A DNA stretch of 64,000 nucleotides from the NCBI RefSeq assembly GCF_014203325.1, contig NZ_JACHIV010000001.1, forward strand, positions 6,449,501 through 6,513,500, written 5' to 3'. Source of the DNA: Saccharopolyspora gloriosae. GTDB taxonomy: Bacteria > Actinomycetota > Actinomycetes > Mycobacteriales > Pseudonocardiaceae. The notes under the pieces were generated by a model. That model saw only the letters and a program-made list of their open reading frames with translations. It did not search any database and was not told where the DNA came from. Shown here in pieces: positions 36,363 through 45,877 of this stretch. Position numbers and translations under genes: made by a program. Numbering within the stretch: the first letter of the stretch is position 1; the number at the start of each line of letters is the position of its first letter.

Positions 36363-37934
36363 TCAGGCCGCCGTGCCGGAGATGCTGATCTCGTTGATCC
36401 GGGTCTGGAACTTGCCGCCCGACGGCGAGATCTGCGTCAGCCACACGATCACGTTCTGGGTGGGCTGCGCCGCGTCGATCGGGATCGTCGTCTTGCCCGC
36501 GGCCAGCGTCTGCTGCCCGAGCAGCGGGCTGGAGTCGAAGTTCGGGCTGGTGCCGTCGGCCGCCCGGATCTCCACCACGGTGCCCGCGCTGGGCGAGTCG
36601 ATGACCACTTCGCGGACGGTCGTCGGCGCCGAGAAGCTGAGCACCGTGCCGGTGCCCGACTTGAACCCGTTGCCGAACTGGTCGTTGTAGGAGTCGGTCG
36701 CCCAGGACGTCGACGGGTCGCCGTCGAACAGGTTGCCGATCTTGCCGGGGCTGTCCGGGGTCTGCTCCTTGACGAACGGGGTCCCGCCGGTGACCTGGAC
36801 CGGGACGGCCTGGTCCGGGGTCGGTGCGGGCTGCTGCGCGTTGTCGTCGCCCAAGGTCACCGACGGGCCTTCGGCCTCCGGGTTGCCCGCGAACATGCCG
36901 ATGAGGTTGGCGACGATCCAGCCGACGACGAGCAGCGTGGCCACCGCCAGGGCGCCGACGCTGATCGCCAGCTTCTTGCGCTTGACCTTGTCCGGCTTGG
37001 GGTCCTGGGTGCTCCAGACCTCGTTGGTCTGCGTCGCGCCGCCCGCGGGTCCGGACTGCACGGCCGAGGACGAGGCCTCGAACGTGGCGTGCTGCTCCAA
37101 CACCCGCAGCACCGCTGCACCGGTGCGGACGCCGCCGGTGGTGCCGTGCGTGTCGGGGCTGCCGAGGGCGCGCAGGGCGACCGTGGACAGCTCCAGCGGC
37201 ACCGTCGGGCGCAGCGTGCGCGGCGCGACGATGGTGCCGTCCGGTCCGGTCGGCGCGGTCGCCAGGCCTTCGGGGGCGGAGTCCAGCGCCCAGCGCCCGG
37301 TCAGCAGCAGGTACAGCGCGGCACCGAGCCCGCGCACGTCGTCGCTGGAGCTCGCGGTGGACAGCGGCCCAGGGAAGGCCATCCGGATGTCGCCTTCCGG
37401 CGTCACCCGGATCCGCTGCGGGTGGTCCGCGCCGAGCACCAGCCCGGCGTGGTGCGCGGCTTCGACAGCGGCGGCCAGCGGTTGCAGCAGCCGCGCCGCG
37501 GTGCCCGGCTGCAGCGGCCCGTCCCCGATCAGCTCGATCAGGTCGGTGCCGTGCGTCCATTCGGCGATGACGACGCCGAGCACGCCCTGCGGGTCACCTG
37601 GTGCTGGTGTCACGACGTCGAGCACCCGCGCGACGCCGACGTGGTTGAAGGTGCTGGCGTGCATCGCGCGTTCCAGCGTGCGCCGCGCGCTCGTCGCCGC
37701 ATCCGATTGGGAGCGGTCCCCGGTCAGGATGGTCAGCGCGACATCGCGTCCGAGCACACCGTCCTTGGCCCGCCACAGCTGCGCGTCGCACCGGGGATCG
37801 GTGCCGACCTTCTCCAGCAGGCGGTATCGGCCGTGGTCGAGTACCGCGCCGGGGGTCAGCTGTTCGGCGTCGTCCGCCGTCGAATCGCCCGCGTCACGTT
37901 CCGGCATCGCTTGCCTGGTCGGTTTGCTGCTCAC
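36363..37934 (-). CDS. Membrane pseudokinase with extracytoplasmic discoidin-like domain
   Basis: 523 residues. A kinase-like domain (about 25-285) lacks key residues: the VAIK lysine is Thr68 (DVALTIL), HRD is replaced by LGADHPQRI near 168-174, and DFG by MAFPGP near 185. One transmembrane helix follows (about 322-347). The outer domain (about 370-523) has the layout of F5/8 type C carbohydrate-binding folds (NLFDGDPSTSWATDSYNDQF, VREVVIDSP). In mycobacteria the same parts are fused to MurJ (MviN). Here the gene follows murJ by 96 bases. GTG at 37934 follows AGAGGG. It probably regulates lipid II export in response to PknB-type kinases. Confidence 0.88.
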   Translation of the reverse strand: MSSKPTRQAMPERDAGDSTADDAEQLTPGAVLDHGRYRLLEKVGTDPRCDAQLWRAKDGVLGRDVALTILTGDRSQSDAATSARRTLERAMHASTFNHVGVARVLDVVTPAPGDPQGVLGVVIAEWTHGTDLIELIGDGPLQPGTAARLLQPLAAAVEAAHHAGLVLGADHPQRIRVTPEGDIRMAFPGPLSTASSSDDVRGLGAALYLLLTGRWALDSAPEGLATAPTGPDGTIVAPRTLRPTVPLELSTVALRALGSPDTHGTTGGVRTGAAVLRVLEQHATFEASSSAVQSGPAGGATQTNEVWSTQDPKPDKVKRKKLAISVGALAVATLLVVGWIVANLIGMFAGNPEAEGPSVTLGDDNAQQPAPTPDQAVPVQVTGGTPFVKEQTPDSPGKIGNLFDGDPSTSWATDSYNDQFGNGFKSGTGTVLSFSAPTTVREVVIDSPSAGTVVEIRAADGTSPNFDSSPLLGQQTLAAGKTTIPIDAAQPTQNVIVWLTQISPSGGKFQTRINEISISGTAA

Positions 37935-38030
37935 CTTCCCTCTCCCGCTCCTCCCGCTCCAGCCGGGGGGCACTGAACACCCCCTCCCCACGGGAGAAGA
38001 CTTCCGCCCCGAGGGTACGTGACGCCAATG

Positions 38031-39971
38031 TCAACGACGACGCAGCAGAGCGGTGAGCCGCCCGATCGCAGGCTCCAGTTCCCGCACCCGGAGCAACGCC
38101 ATCAATCCGAAGATGATCGCGAAGCCCACGATCGTGCCCGCCAGCAGCTGCAACCAGCCCGTTCCGGCGCCAGCGGGACCGGGGATCAACGCGTCCACGC
38201 CCGTCGTGGCGCCCCAGGCCGCGAGCCCGCCGAGCACCGACGCGAGCAGCGTCTTGCCCAGCGTCGCCAAGAACTTCGCGCTGCCCAGCGGACCCAGGCG
38301 CCGCCGCAACCACGCCTCGCCGACGAGCCAGCCGACGACGAAGCTGAAGGAGTTCACGAAGGCCAGGCCGTAGACGACGTCCTGCGGCGACAGCACCAAC
38401 GGCGTGAGCAGCGCCATGACGACCTTGGCCGCGGTCATCACGACCATGATCAGGGTCGGGGTGCGGGCGTCCTTGAGGGCGTTGAACGTCCGCATCTGCA
38501 TCATCGTGATCGCGTACGGCAGCACGCCGAACGACGAGACGGCGATCGCCAGCCCGACGCTGCTCGCGTCCGTCGCGGAGCCCTTGAGGCTGAACAGCGC
38601 CAGCGCCAGCGGCACGCCCAGCACCGTCATCACGGCGCTGATCGGCATCAGCGCGACGGTGGAGAGCCGGTTGCCCAGCGACAGGTCTTGCACGACCCGC
38701 GGGTAGTCGTGGTCGGCGGCGGCCGAGCTCATCCGGGGCAGGATGGCGGTCATCACCGAGAACCCGATCACGCCGTACGGCAGCTGCAGCAGCATCCAGG
38801 AGTACGTGTAGATCGAGTAGGAGCCGGCGTCGGCGGCCGTGGCGACCTTGGTGAGCGCGATCAGACCGACCTGGCTGACGGCGACGTAGCCGACCATCCA
38901 CAGGGTCAGGCCGCCGAACTCGGACAGCCGCGGGTCCCATTCCCAGCGCCAGCGGAACGTGAACCCGGTCCGGCGCAGCGCCGGGATCTGGATCAGCGAC
39001 TGCACGGTGACGCCGAGCGTCACCCCGATCCCGAGGGTGAGCAGGTGCGCGTCGTCCATGCGCACCGGGTCGACGGAGATCCGGCCGGGCAGCGAGGCGT
39101 AGACGCCGAGCGTGGCGAGCACGACGAGGTTGTTCACCACCGGCGCCCAGGCCGGCGGGCTGAAGATCTGCTTCGACTGCAGGATCGCGCCGACCAGCGC
39201 GCTGATCCCGTAGAAGAAGATCTGCGGGATCAGCAGGTAGCTGAACGCGGTGACCAGCGCCGGGTTCGACGAGTCCCCGTCGGAGATGAACAGCCAGGTG
39301 AGGGCGGGCGCGGCGATCACCGAGATCGTGGTGCCGACGATCAGCAGCACCGTGGAGATGGTCAGCAGCCGCTGCACGTATGCCTCGCCGCCGTCGGCGT
39401 CGGACTTGGCGGCCCGGACCAGCACGGGGACGACGACGCTGGTCAGCACCCCGCCGAGCAGCAGCTCGAAGATGCTGTTCGGCAGCGTGTTGGCGACGGT
39501 GAACGAGTCGTTCTCCACGCCGAAGCCGATGATCAGCGCGAGCAGGATCTTCCAGCCGAAGCCGGTGATGCGGCTGATGAGGGTGGCGATGGCCATCGAG
39601 CCGCTGGCGCGCAGCAGGGACTTGCCGCCGCCGGAGCCGCCGGTGGGCCGCAGCACCCGGGTCTGCTCTTCGGCCTGCTCGGCAGCCTGGTCGAGGCCGG
39701 GTTCGGGCAGCACGGCCGGGATGGGCTGCGTCTCGGCGGCGTGCCAGCCGGGCGGCGGCGTGGCGCGGTGCGGCACGGTCCCGCGTTCGGCGGACACCGG
39801 CTGCGCGGCGCGCGGCGCCGGTTGCGAGCGCGGCGGCCCGCCCGGTTCGACGCGCGGGATCTGCTGCGTCCGGTCGTCGGCGGGGGGCATGGGGCCGCCC
39901 GCGCCGGGACCTGCCGCGCCGGGACCTGCCGGCCCCGCCCGCCGTGCTTGCGCGTCGCTGTCTCGGTTCAC
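38031..39971 (-). CDS. murJ: Lipid II flippase MurJ (MviN family)
   Basis: 646 residues. The first 115 are disordered, rich in Pro, Ala, Gly and Arg. The MOP-superfamily core then shows about 14 membrane helices, beginning SMAIATLISRITGFGWKILL with NDSFTVANTLPNSIFELLLG and GVLTSVVVPVLVRA, all typical of MurJ. It ends with a basic tail. MurJ flips the peptidoglycan precursor lipid II to the outer leaflet. Start is the GTG at 39971. Unlike the mycobacterial protein it ends after the transporter, with the pseudokinase encoded separately just downstream. Confidence 0.94.
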   Translation of the reverse strand: MNRDSDAQARRAGPAGPGAAGPGAGGPMPPADDRTQQIPRVEPGGPPRSQPAPRAAQPVSAERGTVPHRATPPPGWHAAETQPIPAVLPEPGLDQAAEQAEEQTRVLRPTGGSGGGKSLLRASGSMAIATLISRITGFGWKILLALIIGFGVENDSFTVANTLPNSIFELLLGGVLTSVVVPVLVRAAKSDADGGEAYVQRLLTISTVLLIVGTTISVIAAPALTWLFISDGDSSNPALVTAFSYLLIPQIFFYGISALVGAILQSKQIFSPPAWAPVVNNLVVLATLGVYASLPGRISVDPVRMDDAHLLTLGIGVTLGVTVQSLIQIPALRRTGFTFRWRWEWDPRLSEFGGLTLWMVGYVAVSQVGLIALTKVATAADAGSYSIYTYSWMLLQLPYGVIGFSVMTAILPRMSSAAADHDYPRVVQDLSLGNRLSTVALMPISAVMTVLGVPLALALFSLKGSATDASSVGLAIAVSSFGVLPYAITMMQMRTFNALKDARTPTLIMVVMTAAKVVMALLTPLVLSPQDVVYGLAFVNSFSFVVGWLVGEAWLRRRLGPLGSAKFLATLGKTLLASVLGGLAAWGATTGVDALIPGPAGAGTGWLQLLAGTIVGFAIIFGLMALLRVRELEPAIGRLTALLRRR

Positions 39972-40043
39972 TGCCTGTGCCCTTCACTCACCGCCTGCGG
40001 CCACGCGCGGGACGTCACTCCCGCGTGTGGCCGGACCAGGATG

Positions 40044-42329
40044 TCAGCTCGGGCCGCGGTCACTTTCGGTGGTGCTGCCGGGAGAGACGGGGAACATCCG
40101 GGGGTTGGTCGTTTCGCTCGCCGACGGAGCCGGAGCGGAGCTCGCCGCGGACTCGCCCGCCCGGCCGCCGCTCGCCGCGGCCAGCCTGCTGCGGCGCGCC
40201 CGCAACCTGCGCAGGATGCGGCGCGCGGACAGGATCACCAGCAGCGCGCTGGCGATGGCGGTGAACCCGACGGTGAACGGGTCGTAGGTGTAGGACTGCA
40301 GCTGGATCCGCTTGGCCGGGCCCAGCTCGGTGCCCGCCTCGGTGACCACGTCCATGTCGACGGTGAACTGCCCGGCGCGGTGCACCTCGGTCTCCAGCCG
40401 GAAGTGCCTGCGGCCCTGCGCAGGCACCCGGATGACGCCGAGGTCGCGGGTCTCGATCCCGGCGGTCGCGGGGATGCGCAGCCGCACCGACACGGTCACC
40501 GGCAGGTCGTTGGTGACGGTCATCGGGATCGGCGCGTTCGACGCCGTGAGCGTGATCTTGCCGGCGAACTCGTCGAGCCGGACGCGGGCGAGCACGCCGT
40601 TGAGGGTGTCGGTGGCGACCCGCACCCAGTGCCGCGCGGCGGCCGGGTTGTCGCGCCAGGCGCTGGAGGCGCCGCGCAGCAGCCCGTTGCGCAGCGGCGT
40701 GGTCAGCGCGGCCGGGTCGAGATCGGCGGCCGGGTCCTTCTGGGTGGAGCGGTAGAGGTCGCCGACCTTGTAGTTCTGCTCCGCGAGCTGGTCGAGCACC
40801 GGCCGCGGGATCTCCTCCGCCGCGTTCTCCTGCGGGTAGTCCAGCCGGGACACCGGCAGCGCGGACTCGCTCTGCTCGGCCTGCCCGGTGGTCTCCGGCA
40901 GCCCGGCGGGCCGCACGTAGCCGGCGTCGGCCAGCCCGCGCATCCCGTCGAGCAGCGCGCGCAGGTCCTCACCGCTGAGGTTCCACCGCCGCGGCGGCGC
41001 CAGCACCGAGGTCGCGCCGCCCTGCGCTCCTGCGGTCGCGCGGAACGCGAGCGCGCCGAGGGTGTTCTGCACGGTGGCGGCACCGTTGCCGTCGGGCGAC
41101 ATCGCCGTGGTCTCCAGCGGGGAACCGTGCATCGGGTCCAGTGCCTCGGACAGCAGCGGGTCGACGGGCACCGCCACCGGCCCGTCCTCGTAGAGCCGGG
41201 ACGGGGCCAGCGAATCGGTGGACATCGCGGACGGCTCCATCAGCATCGTGCCGATGCCGAAGTCCGCGAGCTTGCGGGCGGTGGACTCGTCCAACGCGCC
41301 TTCGATGGGCCACAGCACGCTGCGCCGCGGTTCGACGCCCAGCACCTGCTGCACCACGCCCGCGCCGTCCAGCGAGCCCTTGATCAGGTCGGGCAGGTCG
41401 GCGTGGTCCAGCGCGGCCACGTCCGAGTCGGCGTAGGGCAGCGCCAGCACGCAGCGGCCTTCGGTGGCTTCGCGCAGCTTGTTCAGCCACAGCTGCGCCG
41501 AGGCCGAGCCGGTGCCGTCGCGCAGCCCGCCGTCGGCCTGGCGCACCAGGTAGCCGCGGCTCATGGCCTGCACGGTGGCCAGCAGGTCCGGGTCGATGGC
41601 GAAGCACAGGCCGTTGCCCAGCGGGGATCCGCCGCCCGCGTTGTCCACGACGGACTGCACGAGGTCGTAGAGCCGCCCACCGGGGGTGAGCGAGCCCGCG
41701 AGCGCGTCGTCGGCGAGCACGGCGCGCTGGCCGGGCGTGCCCTCCTGCTGCATCCGCGGGTAGTCGACGATCGGCAGCAGCATCGCGACGGGCGCGGGCT
41801 CCGCGGGTTTCGCGGGCGGAGCGCCGGGCGGCGCGAGCACCGGCAGCAGGAAGTGCGACTCGCCGATGCGGGCGCGGCCCCCGTCGCCGGGCTGGCCGTT
41901 GACGTTGACCAGCAGCGGGAACACGCCGGGTTCGGTGATCTCCAGCGAGTCCGGGCCGTTGACGGGCACCCGCAGCTCGAACGGGGCCTGCTGCCCCGGA
42001 GCGAGGGTGTCGATCATTGGGCGGAAGCTGGTCTCGTTGACAGTGGCGGCGTTGCCGCGCAGCGCGTCCTGCGCGGCCGGGACGGACTGCGTCGGGTAGC
42101 CGCGCTGCACGCGGGCCTCGATGCCGTTGATCGTGGCGCCGGTCGTGTTCGTGATCCGGCCGCTGATCGTCACTTCACCCGGCGCACCCGAGATCACCGA
42201 TGGGGTGACCTTGGTCACTTCGAGTCGGGTCGTGCTCGAATCGCCCTGCGCGCTCGCCGTGCGGGCCGCGGTGATCGGAATCCCGCTGACCAGCAGGACC
42301 GCGACCACAGCGGCTAGCAGACACCTCAC
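40044..42329 (-). CDS. DUF6049 family secreted or membrane protein
   Basis: 761 residues. A signal peptide (about 1-27, ending ITAARTASA) precedes a large extracytoplasmic region, and one C-terminal transmembrane helix ([20 protein letters not shown]) is followed by a basic cytoplasmic tail. The N-terminal part ([20 protein letters not shown]) looks like an Ig-type NEW-domain fold. The family corresponds to the mycobacterial gene just before mviN and is thought to act with MurJ or the envelope; its activity is unknown. The GTG overlaps the nudix stop by GTGA. Confidence 0.9.
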   Translation of the reverse strand: MRCLLAAVVAVLLVSGIPITAARTASAQGDSSTTRLEVTKVTPSVISGAPGEVTISGRITNTTGATINGIEARVQRGYPTQSVPAAQDALRGNAATVNETSFRPMIDTLAPGQQAPFELRVPVNGPDSLEITEPGVFPLLVNVNGQPGDGGRARIGESHFLLPVLAPPGAPPAKPAEPAPVAMLLPIVDYPRMQQEGTPGQRAVLADDALAGSLTPGGRLYDLVQSVVDNAGGGSPLGNGLCFAIDPDLLATVQAMSRGYLVRQADGGLRDGTGSASAQLWLNKLREATEGRCVLALPYADSDVAALDHADLPDLIKGSLDGAGVVQQVLGVEPRRSVLWPIEGALDESTARKLADFGIGTMLMEPSAMSTDSLAPSRLYEDGPVAVPVDPLLSEALDPMHGSPLETTAMSPDGNGAATVQNTLGALAFRATAGAQGGATSVLAPPRRWNLSGEDLRALLDGMRGLADAGYVRPAGLPETTGQAEQSESALPVSRLDYPQENAAEEIPRPVLDQLAEQNYKVGDLYRSTQKDPAADLDPAALTTPLRNGLLRGASSAWRDNPAAARHWVRVATDTLNGVLARVRLDEFAGKITLTASNAPIPMTVTNDLPVTVSVRLRIPATAGIETRDLGVIRVPAQGRRHFRLETEVHRAGQFTVDMDVVTEAGTELGPAKRIQLQSYTYDPFTVGFTAIASALLVILSARRILRRLRARRSRLAAASGGRAGESAASSAPAPSASETTNPRMFPVSPGSTTESDRGPS

Positions 42330-42889
42330 CCCGGCTCCGTTCCCGTGTTCCGGGGAGGTTTCCGGCTCCCCGTCTCCGCCTCGCCCGTGCCCGGCAGCGC
42401 ATCGCCGAGCAGCGTCAGCGCGTGCCGCACCAGACGCCGCTCGTCGGCGTAGGCCAGCACTTCGTCCAGTTCACCTAGCGGCACCCAAGCCACCTCGGTG
42501 ACCTCCACGTCCTCGTCCGAAAGTTCTCCGCCGACCGCGTCCAGCAGGAAGTGGTGCACCGTCTTGTGCACGCGCCGGTTACCGGCGACGAACCAGTAGT
42601 CGATCGTGCCGATCGCCACCGTCACCCGTCCGATGATCCCCGTCTCTTCCGCGACCTCGCGCACCGCGGTCTGTTCCGGCGTCTCACCAGGCTCGATGTG
42701 GCCCTTCGGCAACGACCACAGCAGTCGCCCCCTGCGGTCGGACCTACCGATGATCGCAGCGAGCCGTTCGGCGTCGGCGACCACCAGCCCCCCGGCCGAT
42801 GTCTCGTCCACGGTCTGCAGCCGCCGGCGCCGGCGCCGGTTCCGGCGCCCCGGCTGTGCGCCGCCGGAGCGGCCGGGCGACGGAGGCAT
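42326..42889 (-). CDS. Nudix hydrolase, MutT4-like
   Basis: 187 residues. The complete Nudix box [20 protein letters not shown] followed by TGI is at about 63-85. A basic N-terminal stretch (RRNRRRRRR) precedes it. It corresponds in position to mutT4 of mycobacteria, next to pcnA. Nudix enzymes hydrolyse nucleoside diphosphate derivatives; which one is not evident. It is the first gene of the nudix-DUF6049-murJ-pseudokinase run and is divergent from pcnA. Confidence 0.92.
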   Translation of the reverse strand: MPPSPGRSGGAQPGRRNRRRRRRLQTVDETSAGGLVVADAERLAAIIGRSDRRGRLLWSLPKGHIEPGETPEQTAVREVAEETGIIGRVTVAIGTIDYWFVAGNRRVHKTVHHFLLDAVGGELSDEDVEVTEVAWVPLGELDEVLAYADERRLVRHALTLLGDALPGTGEAETGSRKPPRNTGTEPG

Positions 42890-42987
42890 GCGGCCGATGG
42901 TAATGCGATCAGAGCGGGTACCGGCGGTCGAACCGCTGCGGGCCGAGGCCCGGAGATCCTCGGCTGAGCAGCCGATATCCTCCCCCT

Positions 42988-44484
42988 GTGGCCCCTTCGA
43001 CCCGTGATGCCCCCGACGACGCCGACCTGCGCGCCCGCGAACGCGAGGCCCAGCGCAACGCGGTCGTCGAGCTCGTGAAGGTCGCCCCGGTGGCCGAGGA
43101 GCTCGCCGAGCGGTTCGCCGCGGCGGGCCACCGGCTGTACCTGGTCGGCGGCAGCGTCCGGGACGCGCTGCTGGGCAGGCTGGGCACCGACCTCGACTTC
43201 ACCACCGCCGCCCGGCCGCACCAGGTGCGGGAGCTGCTCGACGGGTGGGCGGAGACGATCTGGGACACCGGGATCGACTTCGGCACCCTCGGCGCCTACA
43301 AGCGCGGGACGACCGTGGAGATCACCACGTTCCGCGCCGACAGCTACGACGGCGTGACCCGCAACCCGGAGGTGGCGTTCGGCGACACCATCGAGGGCGA
43401 CGTGCTGCGCCGCGATTTCACGGTGAACGCGATGGCCATCGAACTGGGCGCGCGCGAGTTCGTCGACCTGCACGGCGGCCTGGAGGACGTGGCCGCCGGG
43501 CGGTTGGACACGCCCGCGACGCCGCAGGAGTCGTTCGCCGACGATCCGCTGCGGATGCTGCGGGCCGCCCGGTTCGCCGCGCAGCTCGGGTTCGAACCGG
43601 CCGACCGCGTGCTCGCGGCGATGCGGGAGATGGCCGACGAGCTGGCCCGGATCACCCCGGAGCGGGTGCAGGCGGAGCTCTCGAAGCTGCTGTGCGGGAA
43701 GTTCCCCCGCAAGGGTGTGGAGCTGCTGGTGGAGACCGGGCTGGCCGAGCACGTGCTGCCCGAGGTCTCGGCGATGCGGCTGGAGATCGACGAGCACCAC
43801 CAGCACAAGGACGTCTACGAGCACTCGCTGGTCGTGCTGGAGCAGGCCATCGACCTGGAGCAGGCGGCGGACCCGGACGGCGAGCCGGACCTGGTGCTGC
43901 GGCTGGCCGCGCTGCTGCACGACATCGGCAAGCCCGGCACGCGGCGGTTCGAGCCGGGCGGCGGGGTGAGCTTCCACCACCACGAGGTGGTCGGCGCCAA
44001 GATGGCCCGCAAGCGGCTGCGGGCGCTGCGCTACTCGAAGGAGGTCGTCAGCCAGGTCTGCGACCTGGTGTACCTGCACCTGCGGTTCCACGGTTACGGC
44101 GAGGGCCAGTGGACGGATTCGGCGGTGCGCCGCTACGTGACCGACGCGGGACCGCTGCTGCCCCGGTTGCACAAGCTGGTGCGGGCCGACTGCACGACTC
44201 GGAACAAGCGCAAGGCCAACGCGCTGCAGCGCTCCTACGACGACCTCGAGGAGCGGATCGCGCGGATCGCCGCGGACGAGGACTTGGCGCGGGTGCGGCC
44301 GGACCTGGACGGCAACGAGATCATGCGGCTGCTCGGGGTGCCGCCGGGGCCGCAGGTGGGCCGGGCGTGGAAGCACTTGAAGGACGCCCGGCTGGATCGC
44401 GGTCCGATGGAGCACGAGGAGGCCGTCGCGGAGCTGTACCGCTGGGCCGCCGAACAGGGCATCGAGGTCCCCGGCGAGTCCTGA
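42988..44484 (+). CDS. pcnA: CCA tRNA nucleotidyltransferase
   Basis: 498 residues. The class II nucleotidyltransferase head carries [20 protein letters not shown] with the DxD metal ligands (TDLDF), then the RRxDxT-type strand [11 protein letters not shown], and [13 protein letters not shown]-terminal HD domain shows [18 protein letters not shown] and LLHDIGKP. It adds or repairs the 3' CCA of tRNAs, essential here since both tRNA genes in this window lack encoded CCA. The GTG at 42988 is the start. Confidence 0.95.
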   Translation: MAPSTRDAPDDADLRAREREAQRNAVVELVKVAPVAEELAERFAAAGHRLYLVGGSVRDALLGRLGTDLDFTTAARPHQVRELLDGWAETIWDTGIDFGTLGAYKRGTTVEITTFRADSYDGVTRNPEVAFGDTIEGDVLRRDFTVNAMAIELGAREFVDLHGGLEDVAAGRLDTPATPQESFADDPLRMLRAARFAAQLGFEPADRVLAAMREMADELARITPERVQAELSKLLCGKFPRKGVELLVETGLAEHVLPEVSAMRLEIDEHHQHKDVYEHSLVVLEQAIDLEQAADPDGEPDLVLRLAALLHDIGKPGTRRFEPGGGVSFHHHEVVGAKMARKRLRALRYSKEVVSQVCDLVYLHLRFHGYGEGQWTDSAVRRYVTDAGPLLPRLHKLVRADCTTRNKRKANALQRSYDDLEERIARIAADEDLARVRPDLDGNEIMRLLGVPPGPQVGRAWKHLKDARLDRGPMEHEEAVAELYRWAAEQGIEVPGES

Positions 44485-44635
44485 TCCGCGGGCCGCGCGG
44501 CGACGGTCGGGCGCGGTTGGCACCGCGTGGCGTTCGCGACTCCGCCGGATCGCGTATCTCGGCCGCGTCGGGCGGCGCAGCGGTGGCAGTCGCGGATTCA
44601 TTTCAGCGTTCTTGCTGATCAGCGCGTTCTATTAA

Positions 44636-44657
44636 TACTCAGGTGGACAACTGAGTA
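44636..44657. promoter_or_regulatory. Inverted repeat upstream of yqgE
   Basis: TACTCAG (44636-44642) and CTGAGTA (44651-44657) are perfect 7-base inverted repeats around GTGGACAA, in an AT-rich stretch (TTCTATTAATACTC). It looks like an operator or a promoter with a regulator site. Confidence 0.4.
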
Positions 44658-44687
44658 CGCGCGAATCGCTGCTCCTAATCGTTGGAC

Positions 44688-45347
44688 ATGAACGTGCGGC
44701 TGCACCGGGCGGAAATCCGCCGCGTTCGCGGCACGGTCACGCCAGGCGGGGCTCCGCTCTGCGATCATGCGGAGGTGGAATCAGACGCGGAGGTGGAGCC
44801 GGGGACGCTGCTGGTGGCTGCTCCGCAGCTGCTCGACATGAACTTCCGCCGGACGGTGGTCTACATCATCCACCACCGGGGCGAGGGCACTCTCGGCGTC
44901 ATCCTGAACCGGCCCAGCGAGGTCGCCGTCAGCGACGTGCTGCCGCAGTGGGCGCCGCACGCCAGCGAGCCGCCATCGCTCTACGTCGGCGGACCCGTGG
45001 AGCAGCGGACCGCGATCTGCCTGGCCGCGCTGCGCGCCGGGGAGGACGTCAAGCGGATCAGCGGCATGGTCGGGGTGCGCGGCCCGGTCGGGCTCGTCGA
45101 CCTCGACGGCGATCCGGACGACCTGGTGCCGAGGGCGCGCGGGCTGCGGTTCTTCGCCGGCTACGCCGGCTGGGACGCCAAGCAGCTCGCCGGGGAGATC
45201 GAACGCGGCGACTGGATCATCGTGCCCGCCCTGCCCGACGACGTGATCGCCGCGCCCGGCGCGGACCTGTGGGGGCGCGTGCTGCGCCGCCAGAGCACCC
45301 CGCTGGCCTTCCTCGCCACCCACCCCGGCGACGTGAAGCTGAACTGA
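44688..45347 (+). CDS. YqgE/AlgH family protein
   Basis: 219 residues from the ATG at 44688. The family core is clear: GTLLVAAPQLLDMNFRRTVV, GTLGVILNRPSEVAVSDVLP, LYVGGPVEQRTAICL and the C-terminal FFAGYAGWDAKQLAGEIERG. It is cytoplasmic and of unknown biochemical function. The start is uncertain: the core begins at about residue 38, no good ribosome site precedes the ATG, and the GTG at 44775 (190 residues) is an alternative. Confidence 0.88.
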   Translation: MNVRLHRAEIRRVRGTVTPGGAPLCDHAEVESDAEVEPGTLLVAAPQLLDMNFRRTVVYIIHHRGEGTLGVILNRPSEVAVSDVLPQWAPHASEPPSLYVGGPVEQRTAICLAALRAGEDVKRISGMVGVRGPVGLVDLDGDPDDLVPRARGLRFFAGYAGWDAKQLAGEIERGDWIIVPALPDDVIAAPGADLWGRVLRRQSTPLAFLATHPGDVKLN

Positions 45348-45367
45348 CGCGAGCCCCGGAACAGCAG

Positions 45368-45397
45368 AACGCCCGCGACCGGGAAGTCGCGGGCGTT
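45368..45397. terminator. Bidirectional terminator after yqgE
   Basis: AACGCCCGCGAC (45368-45379) pairs with GTCGCGGGCGTT (45386-45397), loop CGGGAA, between convergent stops. Confidence 0.8.
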
Positions 45398-45414
45398 CGT
45401 GTCGTGGTCGGGGG

Positions 45415-45843
45415 TCAGCCGCAGCAGCCGCCGGGGCAGCCGCCGCAACCGGCGGTCGCCGGTGCGGGGATCGCCTCGGCCGCCTTGTTGCCGAGGACGC
45501 CGCCGACGACCATCAGCGCGAACGCGCCGGCGATGCCGAGCACCGCGACGACGACCGCGCTGGTCACGGTGGTCAGCAGCGGCTCGGAGACGCCCGCGAG
45601 GATCGCCACCGCGCCCCCGGCCAGCATCGCGGGCGCGCCCACCCGGTTGCCGAGCGCGAACGCCTCCTCGCTGCGCAGCGTCGCGGGCGTGCGGACTCCC
45701 ACGTAGCGGTTCGGCGGCAGCTGGCTTCGCAGTCCGCGCCACCCGATGAACACCAGCGCCGCTCCGAGCACAACGAGCAGCGCGCACAAGATCACCTGCA
45801 CAGCCATCACCTGGACAGGGTACGGCTGCCGCTTTTCCGACAT
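45415..45843 (-). CDS. SdpI/YhfL family membrane protein with Cys-rich tail
   Basis: 142 residues with about three hydrophobic helices. The signature LPPNRYVGVRTPATLRSEEA with LGNRVGAPAMLAGG is the SdpI family loop (the family contains the immunity protein SdpI). The protein ends GCGGCPGGCCG, with four cysteines in the last ten residues, which is unusual and could bind metal or be lipidated. Membrane location is expected; the partner is unknown. Confidence 0.82.
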   Translation of the reverse strand: MSEKRQPYPVQVMAVQVILCALLVVLGAALVFIGWRGLRSQLPPNRYVGVRTPATLRSEEAFALGNRVGAPAMLAGGAVAILAGVSEPLLTTVTSAVVVAVLGIAGAFALMVVGGVLGNKAAEAIPAPATAGCGGCPGGCCG

Positions 45844-45877
45844 CTGTTCGCTACCTGGCTGAGGTTCGCTGGGTCAC

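Noticed and set aside
38019-42317. A 1432-codon plus-strand frame opposite murJ and DUF6049
   Set aside because: Antisense shadow: Arg/Gln/His-rich, spans two genes and their gap, and has no ribosome site or recognisable motif.
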